Positions 15,628 through 25,614 are shown, counted from the stretch's first letter. The stretch is DNA of 64,000 nucleotides from Ignavibacteriales bacterium (GCA_026390815.1 JAPLFH010000046.1:124001-188000); one strand, 5' to 3'. The notes: generated by a model not told the origin, from the sequence alone. Numbers and translations are program-made.

Positions 15628-17279
15628 GCAAATATTTAGACTTCAAAACCCCGGCAACTAAGGAAGCTATGGAATTAGCTCCTGATTTCAGACTTAAAAA
15701 TCAAGGATTAACATTCTTAGATAGAGTTTTCTGGAATCTTCCGGATTCTGCATTATATGAAGAAGCTGTTTTCCGTAACGAAGGTAAACTTGCAGCACAC
15801 GGACCTATTATAGTTAATACCGGCAAGCATACCGCACGCGCTGCGGCAGATAAGTTTGTTGTAAAAGAATCTTCCACCGAAGGAAAAATATGGTGGGGAA
15901 TTCATAACCGTCCTTATAGTTCAGAAAAATTCAACCAACTGTTTGGTCGTTTGCAATCTTGGGCGCAGGGAGAAGAACTTTTTGTTCAGGATTGTTATGC
16001 GGGTGCAGATCCGGAATATCGTTTGCCAATTAGAGTTATAACTGAAAAAGCATGGCACAGTTTATTTGCAAGAAATATGTTCATCACTACAAACGATAGA
16101 GACACATTAAAGAAATTTATCCCAGAGTTTACGGTTATTTCCGTTCCCAGCTTTAAGGTTGATCCCGTAATAGATGGCACAAGATCAGAAACTGCCATCA
16201 TCATTAACTTTGCTGAAAGAATGGCAATAATAGCTAACTCACTTTACGGCGGTGAAATCAAAAAATCAGTATTTACTGTGCTTAATTTTCTTCTAACATT
16301 TAATGATGTACTTCCTATGCACTGCTCGGCAAACGTTGGCAATAATGGAGATGCGGCAATTTTCTTTGGATTAAGTGGAACTGGCAAGACAACATTATCA
16401 GCCGATCCAAAAAGAAAATTAATTGGAGATGATGAACATGGCTGGAGCTCAAACGGTGTTTTTAATTTTGAAGCAGGATGTTATGCAAAAGTAATTCGCC
16501 TTTCCGCAGATGCCGAACCACAGATATTTGCATGCACAAAAAGATATGGGACAATATTAGAAAATGTTGTTTGGGATCCGGTAACACGCAACATTGATTT
16601 GAATGATGATACCATAACAGAAAATACTCGTGCGTCTTATCCATTGGAATTTATCCCTAACATTGTTCCGGAAAAGATGGTTAATACTCATCCTAAAAAT
16701 ATCATCTTTTTAACTTGCGACGCTTCAGGAGTAATGCCTCCGATTGCAAAATTAAATCCCGAGCAAGCACAATATCATTTTATAAGTGGATATACTTCCA
16801 AAATTGCCGGTACAGAAATAGGATTGGGAATTGAACCACAGATTACATTCAGCGCCTGTTTCGGTGCACCGTTTATGGTTCGTCATCCATATGAGTATGC
16901 AGAAATGTTAAAGCAAAGAATGCTAAAACACAAAGCACAATGCTGGCTTGTAAACACAGGTTGGGTTGGCGGCAGGTTTGGTATTGGAAAAAGAATTAGC
17001 ATTCGCCATACGCGCAATTTACTAAATGCAGCTCTTGAAGGATTGCTTGATAATGTTGAATACAGGAAGGACAAACTCTTTGGTTTTGAAGTTCCGATAA
17101 GTTGTCCCGATGTTCCGCAGGATGTGTTAGAACCATCCAATTCGTGGGGAAATAAGGAAGAGTATTGGAAAAAGTATGATGCACTTGCTGCCCGGTTTGT
17201 GGAAAATTTTAAACTGTTTAGTAAAGCCTGTTCGCAGGAAGTGATTAACGCTGGACCGAAAAGGCTTTCGAAAATATAA
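15624..17279 (+). CDS. pckA: Phosphoenolpyruvate carboxykinase (ATP)
   Basis: PckA converts oxaloacetate and ATP to phosphoenolpyruvate, CO2 and ADP in gluconeogenesis. Of 551 residues, the kinase P-loop GLSGTGKTTLS is at 249-259 and IGDDEHGWS follows. NTGWVGGRFGIGKRISI near the C-terminus and the early TGKHTARAAADKFVV block confirm the ATP-dependent family. It overlaps the upstream aminotransferase by 4 bp and is followed by a strong hairpin. Confidence 0.97.
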   Translation: MSKYLDFKTPATKEAMELAPDFRLKNQGLTFLDRVFWNLPDSALYEEAVFRNEGKLAAHGPIIVNTGKHTARAAADKFVVKESSTEGKIWWGIHNRPYSSEKFNQLFGRLQSWAQGEELFVQDCYAGADPEYRLPIRVITEKAWHSLFARNMFITTNDRDTLKKFIPEFTVISVPSFKVDPVIDGTRSETAIIINFAERMAIIANSLYGGEIKKSVFTVLNFLLTFNDVLPMHCSANVGNNGDAAIFFGLSGTGKTTLSADPKRKLIGDDEHGWSSNGVFNFEAGCYAKVIRLSADAEPQIFACTKRYGTILENVVWDPVTRNIDLNDDTITENTRASYPLEFIPNIVPEKMVNTHPKNIIFLTCDASGVMPPIAKLNPEQAQYHFISGYTSKIAGTEIGLGIEPQITFSACFGAPFMVRHPYEYAEMLKQRMLKHKAQCWLVNTGWVGGRFGIGKRISIRHTRNLLNAALEGLLDNVEYRKDKLFGFEVPISCPDVPQDVLEPSNSWGNKEEYWKKYDALAARFVENFKLFSKACSQEVINAGPKRLSKI

Positions 17280-17296
17280 TTTGTGACAAAATTTCT

Positions 17297-17331
17297 CTAA
17301 GAGAGATGACTTAATTAATCATCTCTCTTAG
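17297..17331 (+). terminator. Terminator-like hairpin after pckA
   Basis: A perfect 13-bp stem, CTAAGAGAGATGA/TCATCTCTCTTAG, around a 9-nt loop starts 18 bp after the pckA stop. The tail is only moderately T-rich. Confidence 0.7.
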
Positions 17332-17348
17332 TTATCATTCACTTTTCT

Positions 17349-17747
17349 ATGATCAACCTACAGTCTTCCAAATATCGTAATCTACAAAATTTGCAGCGTT
17401 GGCTTAACTATGAGTTATCCAGTTCAGTTCTCTTATTCTTATGGTGGTTCGGCAGTTTAGCTGGATTTTTAATGGTTGCTGCTGCAATAATCTTTACACC
17501 ATTTATGCTATTTGTTCTTTATAAGGAAAGAAAGTTTGGATGGATAACAACTTTTATTCTGATGATTAGTATCCCACTTTCATTAAACTTAATTACCGTT
17601 AAAGATCCCACATTTACTTTTATCAAAATGTTGTTGCCATTAGCTTCATTTTACTTTTATTGTTTCATTTTGCGTTTTTCTGTAAATGATTGGGTTAGTG
17701 AAGAAAGAGCAAGAAATTCTTGGAAAAATAAAATTGAACCAATTTAG
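17349..17747 (+). CDS. Hypothetical membrane protein
   Basis: I do not recognise a family. The 132-residue product has about three hydrophobic segments: ~30-52 (LFLWWFGSLAGFLMVAAAII), ~62-80 and ~90-110. It is followed by a small gene at 17803 and the SpoIIE-type phosphatase, all on one strand with 31-55 bp gaps, so a common transcript is likely. Confidence 0.7.
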   Translation: MINLQSSKYRNLQNLQRWLNYELSSSVLLFLWWFGSLAGFLMVAAAIIFTPFMLFVLYKERKFGWITTFILMISIPLSLNLITVKDPTFTFIKMLLPLASFYFYCFILRFSVNDWVSEERARNSWKNKIEPI

Positions 17748-17802
17748 CCTTTAAATCTTCAGGAACTCCTGTTTTAATTAAGAAATTACATCGACAAATA
17801 AA

Positions 17803-18141
17803 ATGAATTCAGAATTGCTTTACATAGACAAACTCATTTCAATTTCGAATGATGAAATTGTTCTTTTTAATTATTATTTCCCATCTGCTGCAAGTAAAAA
17901 GATTAGGTTTTCGGAAATCTTAAAAATCGAAACTCGTGAACTTACAATTGCAACTGGCAAGTGGAGAATTTGGGGAACTGGAGATTTTCGAACCTGGTTC
18001 CCACGTGATTATAAAAGATCAAAACGAGATAAGGTATTTTTTATTTTCTTAAAAACTAAATGGATAAGAATTGGATTTACAGTTGAGAATTCTGCGGAAG
18101 TAATTCGTATCTTTAAAGAAAAAAAATTATTGATTTTATAG
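17803..18141 (+). CDS. Hypothetical protein, possible PH-like domain
   Basis: 112 residues, no signal peptide. The alternating beta-strand pattern with a final helix (NSAEVIRIFKEKK) and the central KIRFSEILKIETRE recall small bacterial pleckstrin-homology-like domains, but this is a fold guess. It lies between a membrane protein and the SpoIIE-type phosphatase. Confidence 0.6.
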   Translation: MNSELLYIDKLISISNDEIVLFNYYFPSAASKKIRFSEILKIETRELTIATGKWRIWGTGDFRTWFPRDYKRSKRDKVFFIFLKTKWIRIGFTVENSAEVIRIFKEKKLLIL

Positions 18142-18172
18142 TGTCCGTTATTCAAAGTGAAGGGTGCAAATA

Positions 18173-19396
18173 ATGATTGAACCAAAAAATTTTTACCGAA
18201 AATTGGATTTTCTATTAAGCCGGATTGGAAGAGAGAAAAGCGGCAGAGATTTTCTCTTTAAGATTGTTAGAGATCTGGAAAATACATTCAGCAACGATTT
18301 GCGTATTGGTAATGGCAGGGTATACCAGGAAGACGAGGAAGAATATGTTTTAATTTATTCGCATTCAGATAAGAGCATTGTTAAAAATATTCCACAAACA
18401 TCCGAAGCGCTCCAGAATGTTTTGGAATTCAAGACGTTTATATTCAATGACCAGGCTCAAGGATTTGAATTAACGAATAAAAGTATGGATGAATATACAA
18501 TTCCTGCCGCCGTTGCAATTCATAATCCATCTTACCGCTGGATCATTGTATTCGATTTAAAGAGCGGATGGATAAGAGAAGAAATAGAATTTTGTCTTAA
18601 TGCAGTACGCACGGCATTAAATTCCAGACTTTATTCTGAGGCAATAAAAACCGAAATGGAACAAGCTGCTTACATTCAGCAAAGTTTGCTCCCATCAATT
18701 GTTCCAAAAATACCGGGCTACCAGGTTGCAGGCAGATCAATTCCCGCTGAATTAGTTGGCGGTGACCTGTACGATTTTTATGAATTTGATGGAGATGGTT
18801 TTGGCTTATGTGTTGGTGATGCAAGTGGACATGGATTACCAGCTGCCTTACTTGTTCGCGATGTTATAACCGGACTTCGTATGGGAATGGAGAGAGGAAT
18901 GAAAATGGTTTACACACTAAAAAAATTGAACAGAGTAATTTATAAAAGCGTTTATTCAACTCGGTTCATTTCTCTTTTTATGGCTGAATTTGAAAACAAC
19001 GGTAGTTTGGTTTATGCAAATGCCGGTCACCCGGCACCGATTCTTGTAAACGGAAATGATATTATTGAATTAGAATCTACCGGATTAATATTTGGTGCAT
19101 TACCAGAAATAAATTTAAGCAGTGCTTACGCAAAAATGAATCTCGGAAGTGTCTTGGTGCTTTTTAGCGACGGAATCTTTGAACGCCAGAACAAGAAGAA
19201 AGAATTTTTTGGAATGGAGCGGTTCAAAGAAATTATTCTAAAGAATAAAGAAAAAAATGCACAGGAAATTCTGGATACTTTATTTAGTATCGTAAACGAT
19301 TTTGGGAAAAAGAATAAATGGGAAGACGATGCAACAATTTTGGTTATTAAAAGATTAAAAATGAAACAAAACTTGTTGATAAAATTTAAAAAATAA
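18173..19396 (+). CDS. PP2C-type serine phosphatase (SpoIIE/RsbU family)
   Basis: I chose the ATG at 18173 because GAAGGG lies 8 bp upstream; a GTG at 18164 is an alternative. The protein has 407 residues. An N-terminal sensor-like region (~1-160) precedes a helical linker with QQSLLPSIVPKIPGYQVAG. The phosphatase domain follows, with metal-binding aspartates in VGGDLYDFY, GDASGHG, FSDG and WEDDATILVI. Such enzymes dephosphorylate anti-sigma-factor antagonists in partner-switching pathways. No anti-sigma factor or STAS protein is adjacent, so the target is unknown. Confidence 0.9.
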   Translation: MIEPKNFYRKLDFLLSRIGREKSGRDFLFKIVRDLENTFSNDLRIGNGRVYQEDEEEYVLIYSHSDKSIVKNIPQTSEALQNVLEFKTFIFNDQAQGFELTNKSMDEYTIPAAVAIHNPSYRWIIVFDLKSGWIREEIEFCLNAVRTALNSRLYSEAIKTEMEQAAYIQQSLLPSIVPKIPGYQVAGRSIPAELVGGDLYDFYEFDGDGFGLCVGDASGHGLPAALLVRDVITGLRMGMERGMKMVYTLKKLNRVIYKSVYSTRFISLFMAEFENNGSLVYANAGHPAPILVNGNDIIELESTGLIFGALPEINLSSAYAKMNLGSVLVLFSDGIFERQNKKKEFFGMERFKEIILKNKEKNAQEILDTLFSIVNDFGKKNKWEDDATILVIKRLKMKQNLLIKFKK

Positions 19397-19449
19397 ATTT
19401 TTCAAATCTTTTTAAACTTGTTCCGCAAAACTTAATAAAGGAAGAAAAA

Positions 19450-21795
19450 TTGATTGCTGATAGGATTAATAATATTGGTGTTTCACCAACAATGAAAATT
19501 GCAGCCAGAGCAAAGATGATGTTGGCTGAGGGAATAGATATAGTTGATCTGAGTGTTGGTGAACCTGATTTTCCAACGCCGGATAATATAAAGGAGGCTG
19601 CTAAGAAAGCTATTGATATCAATTATACAAAGTACACGTTAAATTCCGGTAGCGTAGAGCTAAGAAAAGCGATTGCAACAAAATTAAAAAATGATAACAA
19701 TCTGAATTATGATATAAGCGAAATAATTGTTTCTAACGGTGCAAAACAAGCAATTTACAATGCAATTCTTTCTATTGTTGATGAAGGTGATGAAGTTATT
19801 ATACCGGCTCCATATTATGTTTCGTATCCGGAAATGGTTAATCTTGCAAAAGGAGTACCCATATTTGTAGATACCAAGGAAGAAAATGGATTCAAATTAA
19901 CACCGGAAGAATTGAATAATGCAATTTCTGCCAATACTAAAGTTTTTATCCTTTGTAATCCATCTAATCCAACTGGCGCTGCATATACAGAAAAGGAATT
20001 AAGAGTACTTGTTGAAGTTATTGAAGATAAAGAAATATTTGTTCTAACCGATGAGATTTATGAAAAGTTAGTTTATGATGATTTTAAGTTTGTAAGTTTT
20101 GCTTCTTTAAGTGAAAAGATAAAAGAAAAAACCATAGTTATAAACGGGGTTTCAAAAGCCTATTCTATGACCGGATGGAGAATTGGTTATGCTGCTGGTC
20201 CTAAAGAAATAATTGAAGGATGCGGAAAAATACAAAGCCACAGCACTTCCGGCGCTTCATCAATTTCTCAATATGCAAGCACAGCTGCATTGCTTGGCAC
20301 TTATAAAGAAACTGATAAGATGGTTAAGGAATTCAAGAAACGTAGAGATTATGTTCTTAGCCGGTTGCATCAAATACCAAATGTTTCCTGCCATACACCA
20401 GAAGGAGCATTTTATGTTTTTCCAAATATCTCTGCTTATTTTGGAATGGAATACAAGGATACTTATATAAGAAATTCTTACGGACTTGCATACTTTATTT
20501 TGAAAGAAGCAAATGTTGCAGTTGTACCTGGTGAAGCTTTTGGAGCCGATAATTACATAAGGATTTCATATTCTACTTCAATTGAAAATTTGGTTAAAGG
20601 TATGGATAGAATTTCTGAAGCATTAAGTAAATTAGAAAAACCAGCAAGACATAAAGTATTTGAACTTAGTAATACAACCACACATATAAAAAATCCTATT
20701 GAATTAGAATCTTCCATTTCAGTGGAAAGCAGAAATGTTCTTGTTAATGAAGCCGAAGTTCATTTGAAATATGATAATTATTTTGAATGGAATGCAAACA
20801 TTAACAATGTGGTTGTGCAGCTTCGTACAAATGTTCCTCATCTTTACGATTTTTGGATAGAAAACTGGTACCCCGCACAACTAAAACCTGAAGTAAAACC
20901 TGATGGAATTATTTACGCTGTTTATGGAGTAATTGGCAGAGAGCCACATGCATTCTATAATTCAGAAACAAATACCGGAATTCTTTTTAACACTGATAAT
21001 TATGGATCGTTAAGGAGCCTGGCATTTGGACTTGTGGCAGATATTGCAGCAAAACTTTTTAATAGAAATTCTATCCGTGGAATGTCTGCGGATTATGTTG
21101 GCTCCGGCTTTGTTCTAATCGGACCAAAAGGAACTAAGAAAACGGAAATATTTTATGGGTTGCTAAAAAATGAAAACGTTGCGCTTCATTCAAGCGACCT
21201 ATTCTTTATAAATAATGAAAGCGAAAAATTGGTTGCAGAAAATCCTGAAAGAAAAATTTATGTTCCAACTTATACAGCTTCGGTTCTACCATTGCTTTCT
21301 AATTTATTCGATCTTAGCAAGTGTGAAAATGTAATTTCTAAAAATTCCGAATGCGAAACGCGCGAATGCCAGCTTACAGAAGAATGTGGAATGGACAGGG
21401 GGAATCCTTATTGCTTTAAGGCATCTCGGGAATCTTATGCAATGTTAGATCCATACTGGATTGGCGGGATGTTTAAGCATCTGAAGAAAATAAATATTGA
21501 TTACATTTTTATAATGAAGAACGATCATAAAGCGATACAGATTGAACAACTAACACCTTCAACGGCTGTTCAATTTTTAGTTTCAGGATTTACAACCAGT
21601 AGTTTGACCCCACACCAGAACAAATCACTTCCATTTTATAATGTACATTTTATAATGAATACACCAGAAAAAATAGAAGAACAGAAAAGAATTTATGAGA
21701 ATATTTTTTCTAAAGCTAAATGTTTTGCACTGAACTGTGAGAAGGGAAGTGTTGAGGAAATTCAGAATTTAATTTTGGAAACGATTAAAAATTAA
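19450..21795 (+). CDS. Aspartate aminotransferase fused to a C-terminal P-loop-like (PEPCK/HPr-kinase-like) domain
   Basis: The start is a TTG at 19450, supported by AAGGAAG just upstream and by the conserved N-terminus. Residues 1-~395 are a complete class I aminotransferase: DLSVGEPDFPTP, NPSNPTGAAY, cofactor lysine K236 in NGVSKAYSMTGWRIGY, and a C-terminal YIRISYS. Residues ~398-781 are a second domain with a P-loop-like GPKGTKKT (558-565), a cysteine group (C625, C635, C640, C646, C655) and SRESYAMLDPYWIGG. This half resembles the kinase fold of HPr kinase/PEP carboxykinase, but that assignment is tentative. The aminotransferase-pckA pair lies just upstream. Confidence 0.8.
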   Translation: MIADRINNIGVSPTMKIAARAKMMLAEGIDIVDLSVGEPDFPTPDNIKEAAKKAIDINYTKYTLNSGSVELRKAIATKLKNDNNLNYDISEIIVSNGAKQAIYNAILSIVDEGDEVIIPAPYYVSYPEMVNLAKGVPIFVDTKEENGFKLTPEELNNAISANTKVFILCNPSNPTGAAYTEKELRVLVEVIEDKEIFVLTDEIYEKLVYDDFKFVSFASLSEKIKEKTIVINGVSKAYSMTGWRIGYAAGPKEIIEGCGKIQSHSTSGASSISQYASTAALLGTYKETDKMVKEFKKRRDYVLSRLHQIPNVSCHTPEGAFYVFPNISAYFGMEYKDTYIRNSYGLAYFILKEANVAVVPGEAFGADNYIRISYSTSIENLVKGMDRISEALSKLEKPARHKVFELSNTTTHIKNPIELESSISVESRNVLVNEAEVHLKYDNYFEWNANINNVVVQLRTNVPHLYDFWIENWYPAQLKPEVKPDGIIYAVYGVIGREPHAFYNSETNTGILFNTDNYGSLRSLAFGLVADIAAKLFNRNSIRGMSADYVGSGFVLIGPKGTKKTEIFYGLLKNENVALHSSDLFFINNESEKLVAENPERKIYVPTYTASVLPLLSNLFDLSKCENVISKNSECETRECQLTEECGMDRGNPYCFKASRESYAMLDPYWIGGMFKHLKKINIDYIFIMKNDHKAIQIEQLTPSTAVQFLVSGFTTSSLTPHQNKSLPFYNVHFIMNTPEKIEEQKRIYENIFSKAKCFALNCEKGSVEEIQNLILETIKN

Positions 21796-21801
21796 TTGGA
21801 T

Positions 21802-22683
21802 CTAATTTGGAGAAATATATAATCGCAGTGCTTTAAAAATCTTTTCAACTGGCATTGTTTTACCAGTCCATAATTCAAATGATTTTGCACCTTGGTTAAC
21901 GAACATCGTTAAACCATCAACCGGAGTTGCGCCGGCAGCCTCTGCAAGCATTAATAATTTTGTTTTAAGTGGTGTATAAACCATATCAAAAACAATTTGC
22001 CCTTTATTAAACGATTCAAAATTACTTATAACAGAATCATTAACATTCGGATTCATTCCAACTGAAGTAGAATTTATTATCAACTGGGAATTTTTTAATA
22101 CGTCATCAACAGGAATTTTGAATAAGCCAAAAGTTTTAATGTACTTATAAAGCATTTTAGTGCTAAAAAAATCTTTTAATTGTTCAGCTCTTTCTTCATT
22201 CCTATTTATCAAATTAATTTTAGATGGTTTGAAGTTTCTGATTAAAGCGTAAACAGCACTTCTTGCCGCGCCACCGCTGCCAAGTATACTTATTTCTCCA
22301 TTTGTAATTTTATCTTTTAATGGAAGAAGAGTTTCCATTATTCCATGTACATCTGTGTTGTACGCTGTAAGGTTTCCGCTTTCGTTTACTATTGTGTTTG
22401 CAGCGCCAATTACGCCTACTTCTTCAGAATAATTCTTTACCAGGGGAATTATACTTTCCTTATGTGGCAGAGTGATATTCATGCCTTTAATTCCAAGTGC
22501 AACCATTCCTCTAATTGCAGTTTTTAAGTTGATTGGAGGAACATCAAAAGGAAGATAAATGTAATTTAGATTGAGCAATTCAAAAGCAATGTTATGCATA
22601 AATGGGGAAAATGAATGCTTTACTGGATGCCCAATTATGCCAGTAATTTGTGTGTCAATATTAAATTTGTCGTGTATATTCAT
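21802..22683 (-). CDS. aroE: Shikimate dehydrogenase
   Basis: AroE reduces 3-dehydroshikimate with NADPH in aromatic amino-acid synthesis. The 293 residues begin with the shikimate-binding HPVKHSFSPFMHN, then NITLPHKES with the catalytic lysine, YNTDVHG with the catalytic aspartate, and the NADP-binding ILGSGGAARSAVYAL. It is downstream of the TPR gene by 17 bp on the same strand and ends 6 bp from the convergent fusion gene. aroK and aroB are near 47 kb. Confidence 0.95.
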   Translation of the reverse strand: MNIHDKFNIDTQITGIIGHPVKHSFSPFMHNIAFELLNLNYIYLPFDVPPINLKTAIRGMVALGIKGMNITLPHKESIIPLVKNYSEEVGVIGAANTIVNESGNLTAYNTDVHGIMETLLPLKDKITNGEISILGSGGAARSAVYALIRNFKPSKINLINRNEERAEQLKDFFSTKMLYKYIKTFGLFKIPVDDVLKNSQLIINSTSVGMNPNVNDSVISNFESFNKGQIVFDMVYTPLKTKLLMLAEAAGATPVDGLTMFVNQGAKSFELWTGKTMPVEKIFKALRLYISPN

Positions 22684-22700
22684 AAAGGAAAATGTTGTTT

Positions 22701-24128
22701 CTAAATTTCGTCTAATAATTTTTTAAACAGCTTTGAAGTTTTGATTTCTGGATATTCTCTCGCAAACTCGTTCTTAATATTTGGATCGAGCATAAACGCG
22801 GTTTTTAAACAAGAAATTGCTTCATTAGTTTGAAGAAGAATAAAACAAACTTTTGCTTTACCGTAATGGGAATTTGCATCCGATGGATTTAATTTTATGC
22901 AAGTGCTGAATGCTTCTTTGCTCTCTAACCAGGAACTCAGTTCTAATTGTGTTTCAGCAAGCTTGTACCATATTTCAAAATTTGCCGGTTCAATTTCCAC
23001 AGCTTTCTTATACGATTCCACTGATTCTTTCATATTGCCAAGCGCATATTCCAGATCGGCTTTAGCGTAATATGCTTCTGCTGAATCTTTGGTAAGTGAT
23101 ATTGCTTTGTTAAAATCCTTTAAGGCTAATTGATATTTACCAACAGCATCATAACAATAACCACGTGCAAGAAAGGCTTCGTAATACTCATCTTCCAGTT
23201 TGATAGCTGTGCTGTAATTTTTTATTGCATTAATCAGATCATCCAAGTCTTCATAAACCTGCCCGATGTTAAAATATATTGCTTCATCATTCTGGTCTAA
23301 ATCAATAGCGCACTTAAAAGCTGCAAGAGCCTGATCTAATTTACCAAGATTTGCGAGTGCAATTCCTTTGTTAAATAATGCATTGGCAAAATCATCTTTA
23401 ATGGCAAGTGAAAGATCGAAACTATTAATTGCCTTTTCAAATTTTCCATCGCGGATTAAAACTATTCCCCGGTTATACCATCCGGATGCGCTGTACGGTT
23501 CTATTTCAAGATATTTATCGTATGCAATAATTGCTCTTTCAAAGTCATCTAAATTCTCATAACAATACCCAAGTTCATAATACGCTTCGCTAAACTGATT
23601 ATCAATTTCGGCTGCTTTTGTTAAAAACTTAATTGCCTCTTCATATTCTGCATCCCTTTCGTGGATTGCTCCAAGATTAAAATAAACCTCTTCGTTCTGC
23701 GGATCTATATCCAAAGCAGTTTTTAAAGTATTTATTGCATCTTCAATAAGGTCTAAATTATCTTCTGCGTGGGCTTTGCTCAATAATGTTTCTACATCAT
23801 AGGGATTTAATGAAAGAGCTGTATTGAAACATTTATATGCTTCTTCAAATTTAAGCAGGTTGTTGTAGAAACTTCCTTTCAACTGCCAGAGATCGGAATT
23901 GTAAGGAGAAACCTCTAAAAGTGTAATTGTAAAAAACAATCCATCCTGGTTAAAATCGCTTTCCATACATTGATGAATAAGATCTTCAATACTATCCAGG
24001 TTAGAATATACTTCTCCCCTGGAGATAATTTTCTTATACTCTTCAATCTTTGCTTTTAATTGTTTTTCTTCAGGAAGAAAATCCTCATCTCCGAAATAAT
24101 CTTCGGGATAATCCATTAATGTCTCCAA
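22701..24128 (-). CDS. Tetratricopeptide repeat protein
   Basis: 475 residues made almost wholly of about ten consecutive TPR units after a ~60-residue acidic start. Typical units read AYYELGYCYENLDDFERAI and ALFNKGIALANLGKLDQAL. There is no signal peptide or enzyme domain, so it is probably a cytoplasmic scaffold for protein-protein contacts. aroE follows by 17 bp, though a functional link to shikimate synthesis is not implied. Confidence 0.9.
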   Translation of the reverse strand: METLMDYPEDYFGDEDFLPEEKQLKAKIEEYKKIISRGEVYSNLDSIEDLIHQCMESDFNQDGLFFTITLLEVSPYNSDLWQLKGSFYNNLLKFEEAYKCFNTALSLNPYDVETLLSKAHAEDNLDLIEDAINTLKTALDIDPQNEEVYFNLGAIHERDAEYEEAIKFLTKAAEIDNQFSEAYYELGYCYENLDDFERAIIAYDKYLEIEPYSASGWYNRGIVLIRDGKFEKAINSFDLSLAIKDDFANALFNKGIALANLGKLDQALAAFKCAIDLDQNDEAIYFNIGQVYEDLDDLINAIKNYSTAIKLEDEYYEAFLARGYCYDAVGKYQLALKDFNKAISLTKDSAEAYYAKADLEYALGNMKESVESYKKAVEIEPANFEIWYKLAETQLELSSWLESKEAFSTCIKLNPSDANSHYGKAKVCFILLQTNEAISCLKTAFMLDPNIKNEFAREYPEIKTSKLFKKLLDEI

Positions 24129-24231
24129 TAATTTCTAATTTGAATGTATTACTCAATTGAAAGAAAATCAAGTTTAATTTTTTTATGTAGCGGTCAGTTA
24201 TCAATTATATTACTTCGATCCAAGCAATTAA

Positions 24232-24308
24232 GAATCGGGGAATCGGGGAATCGGGGAACCGGCGATTACCGTTTCCCCGATTCTCCCAATCACCGATTCT
24301 GTTTTTTT
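24232..24308. repeat. Long hairpin built on a GAATCGGG repeat
   Basis: Three tandem AATCGGGG units (24233-24256) are followed by a short loop and a complementary arm ending ACCGATTCT (24300), then seven Ts. The stem is about 28 bp with a few mismatches. It lies between the starts of the TPR gene and the end of sucC. It could end sucC transcription, but its size suggests a dispersed repeat element. Confidence 0.6.
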
Positions 24309-24343
24309 ACCTTCTTAATTAAGACACAAGACCTAACGGACAA

Positions 24344-25504
24344 CTAATTCAGCACTGCGGTAACCTTTTCTGCTGCATCTTTAAGACTTTTTGCAACTTC
24401 AAAGTTTAACCCCGAAGTAGCCAGCAATTCGCGGGCTTCTATTGCATTGGTACCTTCAAGCCGAACAACGATTGGCATGGTAATCTGAACTTCTTTTACC
24501 GCATCAATTACACCCTGGGCTACACGATCGCACCGCACAATTCCGCCAAATATATTAATGAGGATTGCTTTTACATTTGGGTCTGAAAGAATGATTTTAA
24601 ATCCATTTGATACCGTTTCCTTATTAGCACTTCCGCCAACATCAAGAAAGTTTGCCGGCTCACCACCTGCAAGTTTAATAATGTCCATTGTTGCCATCGC
24701 AAGTCCTGCACCGTTAACCATACAGCCAACGTTGCCATCAAGTTTAATGTAGTTAAGATTGTATTTGGAAGCTTCAATTTCCAATGGATCTTCTTCATCC
24801 AGGTCTCGCATAGCTACAAGTTCCGGATGTCGATAGAGCGCATTGTCATCGAAATTCATTTTAGCATCAAGTGCAATCACTTCTCCAGCTTTTGTAACTA
24901 CTAAAGGATTTATCTCCGCCAGCGATGCATCAGTTGCTTCATAAGCTTTGTAAAGTGCCATTAAAAACTTTACAGCATTTTTATTTTGGTTTTCTGTTAA
25001 TCCAAGTCCAAAAGCAAGATTTCTTGCCTGATAAACCTGCAATCCCACTTCAGGTTCAATTGTTTCTTTCAAAATCTTTTCTGGATTTTCAGCAGCAACT
25101 TTTTCAATTTCTACTCCGCCTTCTGTGGAAACCATCAACACATTTTTAGATTTAGCACGATCTAAAGTAATTCCAACATAAAGTTCGCGGTCGATGTCTA
25201 TTCCTTGTTCAATTAAAAGACGTTTAACTGTTTTACCTTCGGGACCAGTTTGGTGAGTTATTAAATTCATTCCCAATATCTGGCTCGCCAATTCTTTTAC
25301 TTCATCGATACTTCTTGCAAGCTTAACACCGCCGCCTTTACCGCGTCCGCCGGCGTGAATCTGCGCCTTAACTACCCAGATGCTTCCACCAATTTCCTGC
25401 GCTGCCTGCACTGCTTCTTCTATTGAAAAAGCTACTTTTCCGGTTGGAACTGGCACATTAAATTTTCTTAAAATTTCTTTTGCCTGATATTCGTGAATTT
25501 TCAT
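24344..25504 (-). CDS. sucC: Succinate-CoA ligase (ADP-forming) subunit beta
   Basis: SucC pairs with SucD to interconvert succinyl-CoA and succinate with nucleotide phosphorylation in the TCA cycle. I set the start at 25504 ([12 protein letters not shown]), which is the family N-terminus and has AAGGAAA upstream; the longer reading adds an unlikely 18 residues. The 386-residue product has an ATP-grasp domain with [12 protein letters not shown] and the C-terminal [15 protein letters not shown]. sucD is not adjacent. Confidence 0.96.
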   Translation of the reverse strand: MKIHEYQAKEILRKFNVPVPTGKVAFSIEEAVQAAQEIGGSIWVVKAQIHAGGRGKGGGVKLARSIDEVKELASQILGMNLITHQTGPEGKTVKRLLIEQGIDIDRELYVGITLDRAKSKNVLMVSTEGGVEIEKVAAENPEKILKETIEPEVGLQVYQARNLAFGLGLTENQNKNAVKFLMALYKAYEATDASLAEINPLVVTKAGEVIALDAKMNFDDNALYRHPELVAMRDLDEEDPLEIEASKYNLNYIKLDGNVGCMVNGAGLAMATMDIIKLAGGEPANFLDVGGSANKETVSNGFKIILSDPNVKAILINIFGGIVRCDRVAQGVIDAVKEVQITMPIVVRLEGTNAIEARELLATSGLNFEVAKSLKDAAEKVTAVLN

Positions 25505-25614
25505 ATATGTTTTCCTTGCTGATTTTCGGTAGAAATGAATTACAAAATTATTCCACACCTAAAGTTATTATTTTTTGATGTAATATTAAAATAGGAAAGA
25601 AGAATTACCAAAAG

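Noticed and set aside
16883-17184. Antisense ORFs inside pckA
   Set aside because: They lie wholly within a well-supported conserved gene and resemble nothing.
24144-24347. 67-residue plus-strand ORF
   Set aside because: It runs through the long AATCGGGG hairpin and has no ribosome-binding site or family resemblance, so it is not a gene.
25505-25558. N-terminal extension of sucC
   Set aside because: The family N-terminus [12 protein letters not shown] begins at 25504 with a ribosome-binding site upstream.
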